From assembly GCA_023245895.1 (NCBI GenBank), contig JAHFJJ010000009.1, positions 1 to 45,533 on the forward strand: DNA of 45,533 nt. The letters are read 5' to 3'. The first letter of the stretch is position 1, and each line of letters starts with the position of its first letter. Of this stretch, positions 45,095 through 45,533 are shown piece after piece. The position numbers were made by a program, and so were the translations under genes. The notes under the pieces are model-generated. The model saw nothing but the letters and a program-made list of their open reading frames with translations. It searched no databases and was not told where the DNA came from. This DNA is from Candidatus Doudnabacteria bacterium. Its GTDB lineage: Bacteria > Patescibacteriota > Doudnabacteria > UBA920.

Positions 45095-45533
45095 TTATTT
45101 GCCATTTCCTAAATTAATCTCTCCTTCATTTTTTCTTTCCGGAATATCTTCCCCAAAAATTTGTAAAAGCTCTTCTCTCCATTTAACATTTTCCTGGTAG
45201 ACTTCCACACTCACGCCCGCTTCCTTCAGCATGTCCACGGCCTGTGGGTTCCTGTAAATTTTCCCCACCACCACTCTTTTAATTCCGCAGGCAATTACAT
45301 ATTTGGCGCAGTGGATGCACGGGCTGTATTTGGTGTACATGGTTGAGCCGTGGGTAGATGTCCCGCCCTGCCTGGCGGCCTGCAATAGCGAGTTGTGTTC
45401 GCCGTGGATGGTGCGCACGCAGTGGCCTTCTTCCAATAAATGCCCGGCATCGTCGCAATGCGGCAAACCCGCCGGCGAGCCGTTATAACCGGTTGCTATG
45501 ATACGATTTTCCTTAACTAAAACCGACCCAGCG
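45095..45533 (-). CDS. dCMP deaminase (5' partial)
   Basis: The frame is open to the window edge, so the start is missing. The protein has GYNGSPAGLPHCDDAGH, the catalytic H-G-E in RTIHGEHNSLL, and the zinc Cys pair in SPCIHCAKYVI. It deaminates dCMP to dUMP, feeding ThyA. It is the most upstream gene of the minus-strand thymidylate block in view. The family also includes ComEB of Bacillus. Confidence 0.93.
   Translation of the reverse strand, partial: AGSVLVKENRIIATGYNGSPAGLPHCDDAGHLLEEGHCVRTIHGEHNSLLQAARQGGTSTHGSTMYTKYSPCIHCAKYVIACGIKRVVVGKIYRNPQAVDMLKEAGVSVEVYQENVKWREELLQIFGEDIPERKNEGEINLGNGK

Noticed and set aside
1-45533. Recoding of UGA (genetic code 25) as in some Patescibacteria
   Set aside because: prfB is present and TGA ends gltX and rarA at the expected place; no conserved gene has internal TGA.
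1-45533. CRISPR array, rRNA or tRNA genes
   Set aside because: No regularly spaced direct repeats, and no rRNA or tRNA core motifs were recognised on either strand.

Overview
The window is a dense stretch of bacterial chromosome with about 57 protein genes on both strands, no rRNA or tRNA, and no CRISPR array. The gene set suggests a Patescibacteria (CPR) genome, most like Parcubacteria. It has a type IV pilin, a VirB2-type pilin-like protein, a CmpX-like channel protein, the Trm11-like methyltransferase, many small ORFans and inverted repeats in almost every gap. This placement is inference. The code looks standard: release factor 2 is present and TGA closes real genes such as gltX and rarA.

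Layout. 1-6.2 kb: the end of a surface-repeat protein, then single ORFans and a minus-strand group with a TrpR-like regulator (YerC type), a 58-residue Cys protein, a LOG-like protein, HisG and HisI. 6.2-13.5 kb: gpmI, an ABC exporter, a type IV pilin, rarA, and an RHH/PIN toxin-antitoxin pair with a possible ParD-like remnant. 13.5-22.6 kb: a DUF475/TerC membrane protein, HU, YjbQ, a CmpX-like protein, mltG, fmt, two DEDD-exonuclease paralogues (one lacking its catalytic residues), def and ORFans. 22.7-29.2 kb: a WecG/TagA-NUDIX fusion, gltX, an EnvC-like M23 protein, a VirB2-pilin/peptidase fusion and a HEAR-type nuclease. 29.5-34 kb: cysteine desulfurase, a candidate pseudoknotted RNA, a Trm11-like methyltransferase, and rpmA with a duplicated 3' end. 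34-45.5 kb, almost all minus strand: SemiSWEET, pyrG, rplI, ftsX, ftsE, prfB, and a thymidylate block (folA, thyA, tmk, two P-loop kinases, dut, dCMP deaminase).

Two gene styles alternate. Conserved genes often have a -10 box 6-8 bases before the ATG and no Shine-Dalgarno, so their mRNAs are probably leaderless. Scattered ORFans and the his-like genes have a strong AGGAGG, and most carry their own terminator.

The most striking signal is a set of palindromes that sit both between genes and in frame inside conserved genes (gpmI, rarA twice, the GT-NUDIX gene, gltX, pyrG, prfB). They add 10-39 residues without breaking the reading frame, much like Rickettsia palindromic elements. Three identical 54-bp palindromes and three 30-bp relatives share TCCGCC...GGCGGA units. 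Three further stretches look like structured RNA: a leader with an attenuator-type terminator (1710-1870, minus), a cloverleaf-like leader of yjbQ (16011-16170), and a GC-rich pseudoknot candidate (30765-31021).
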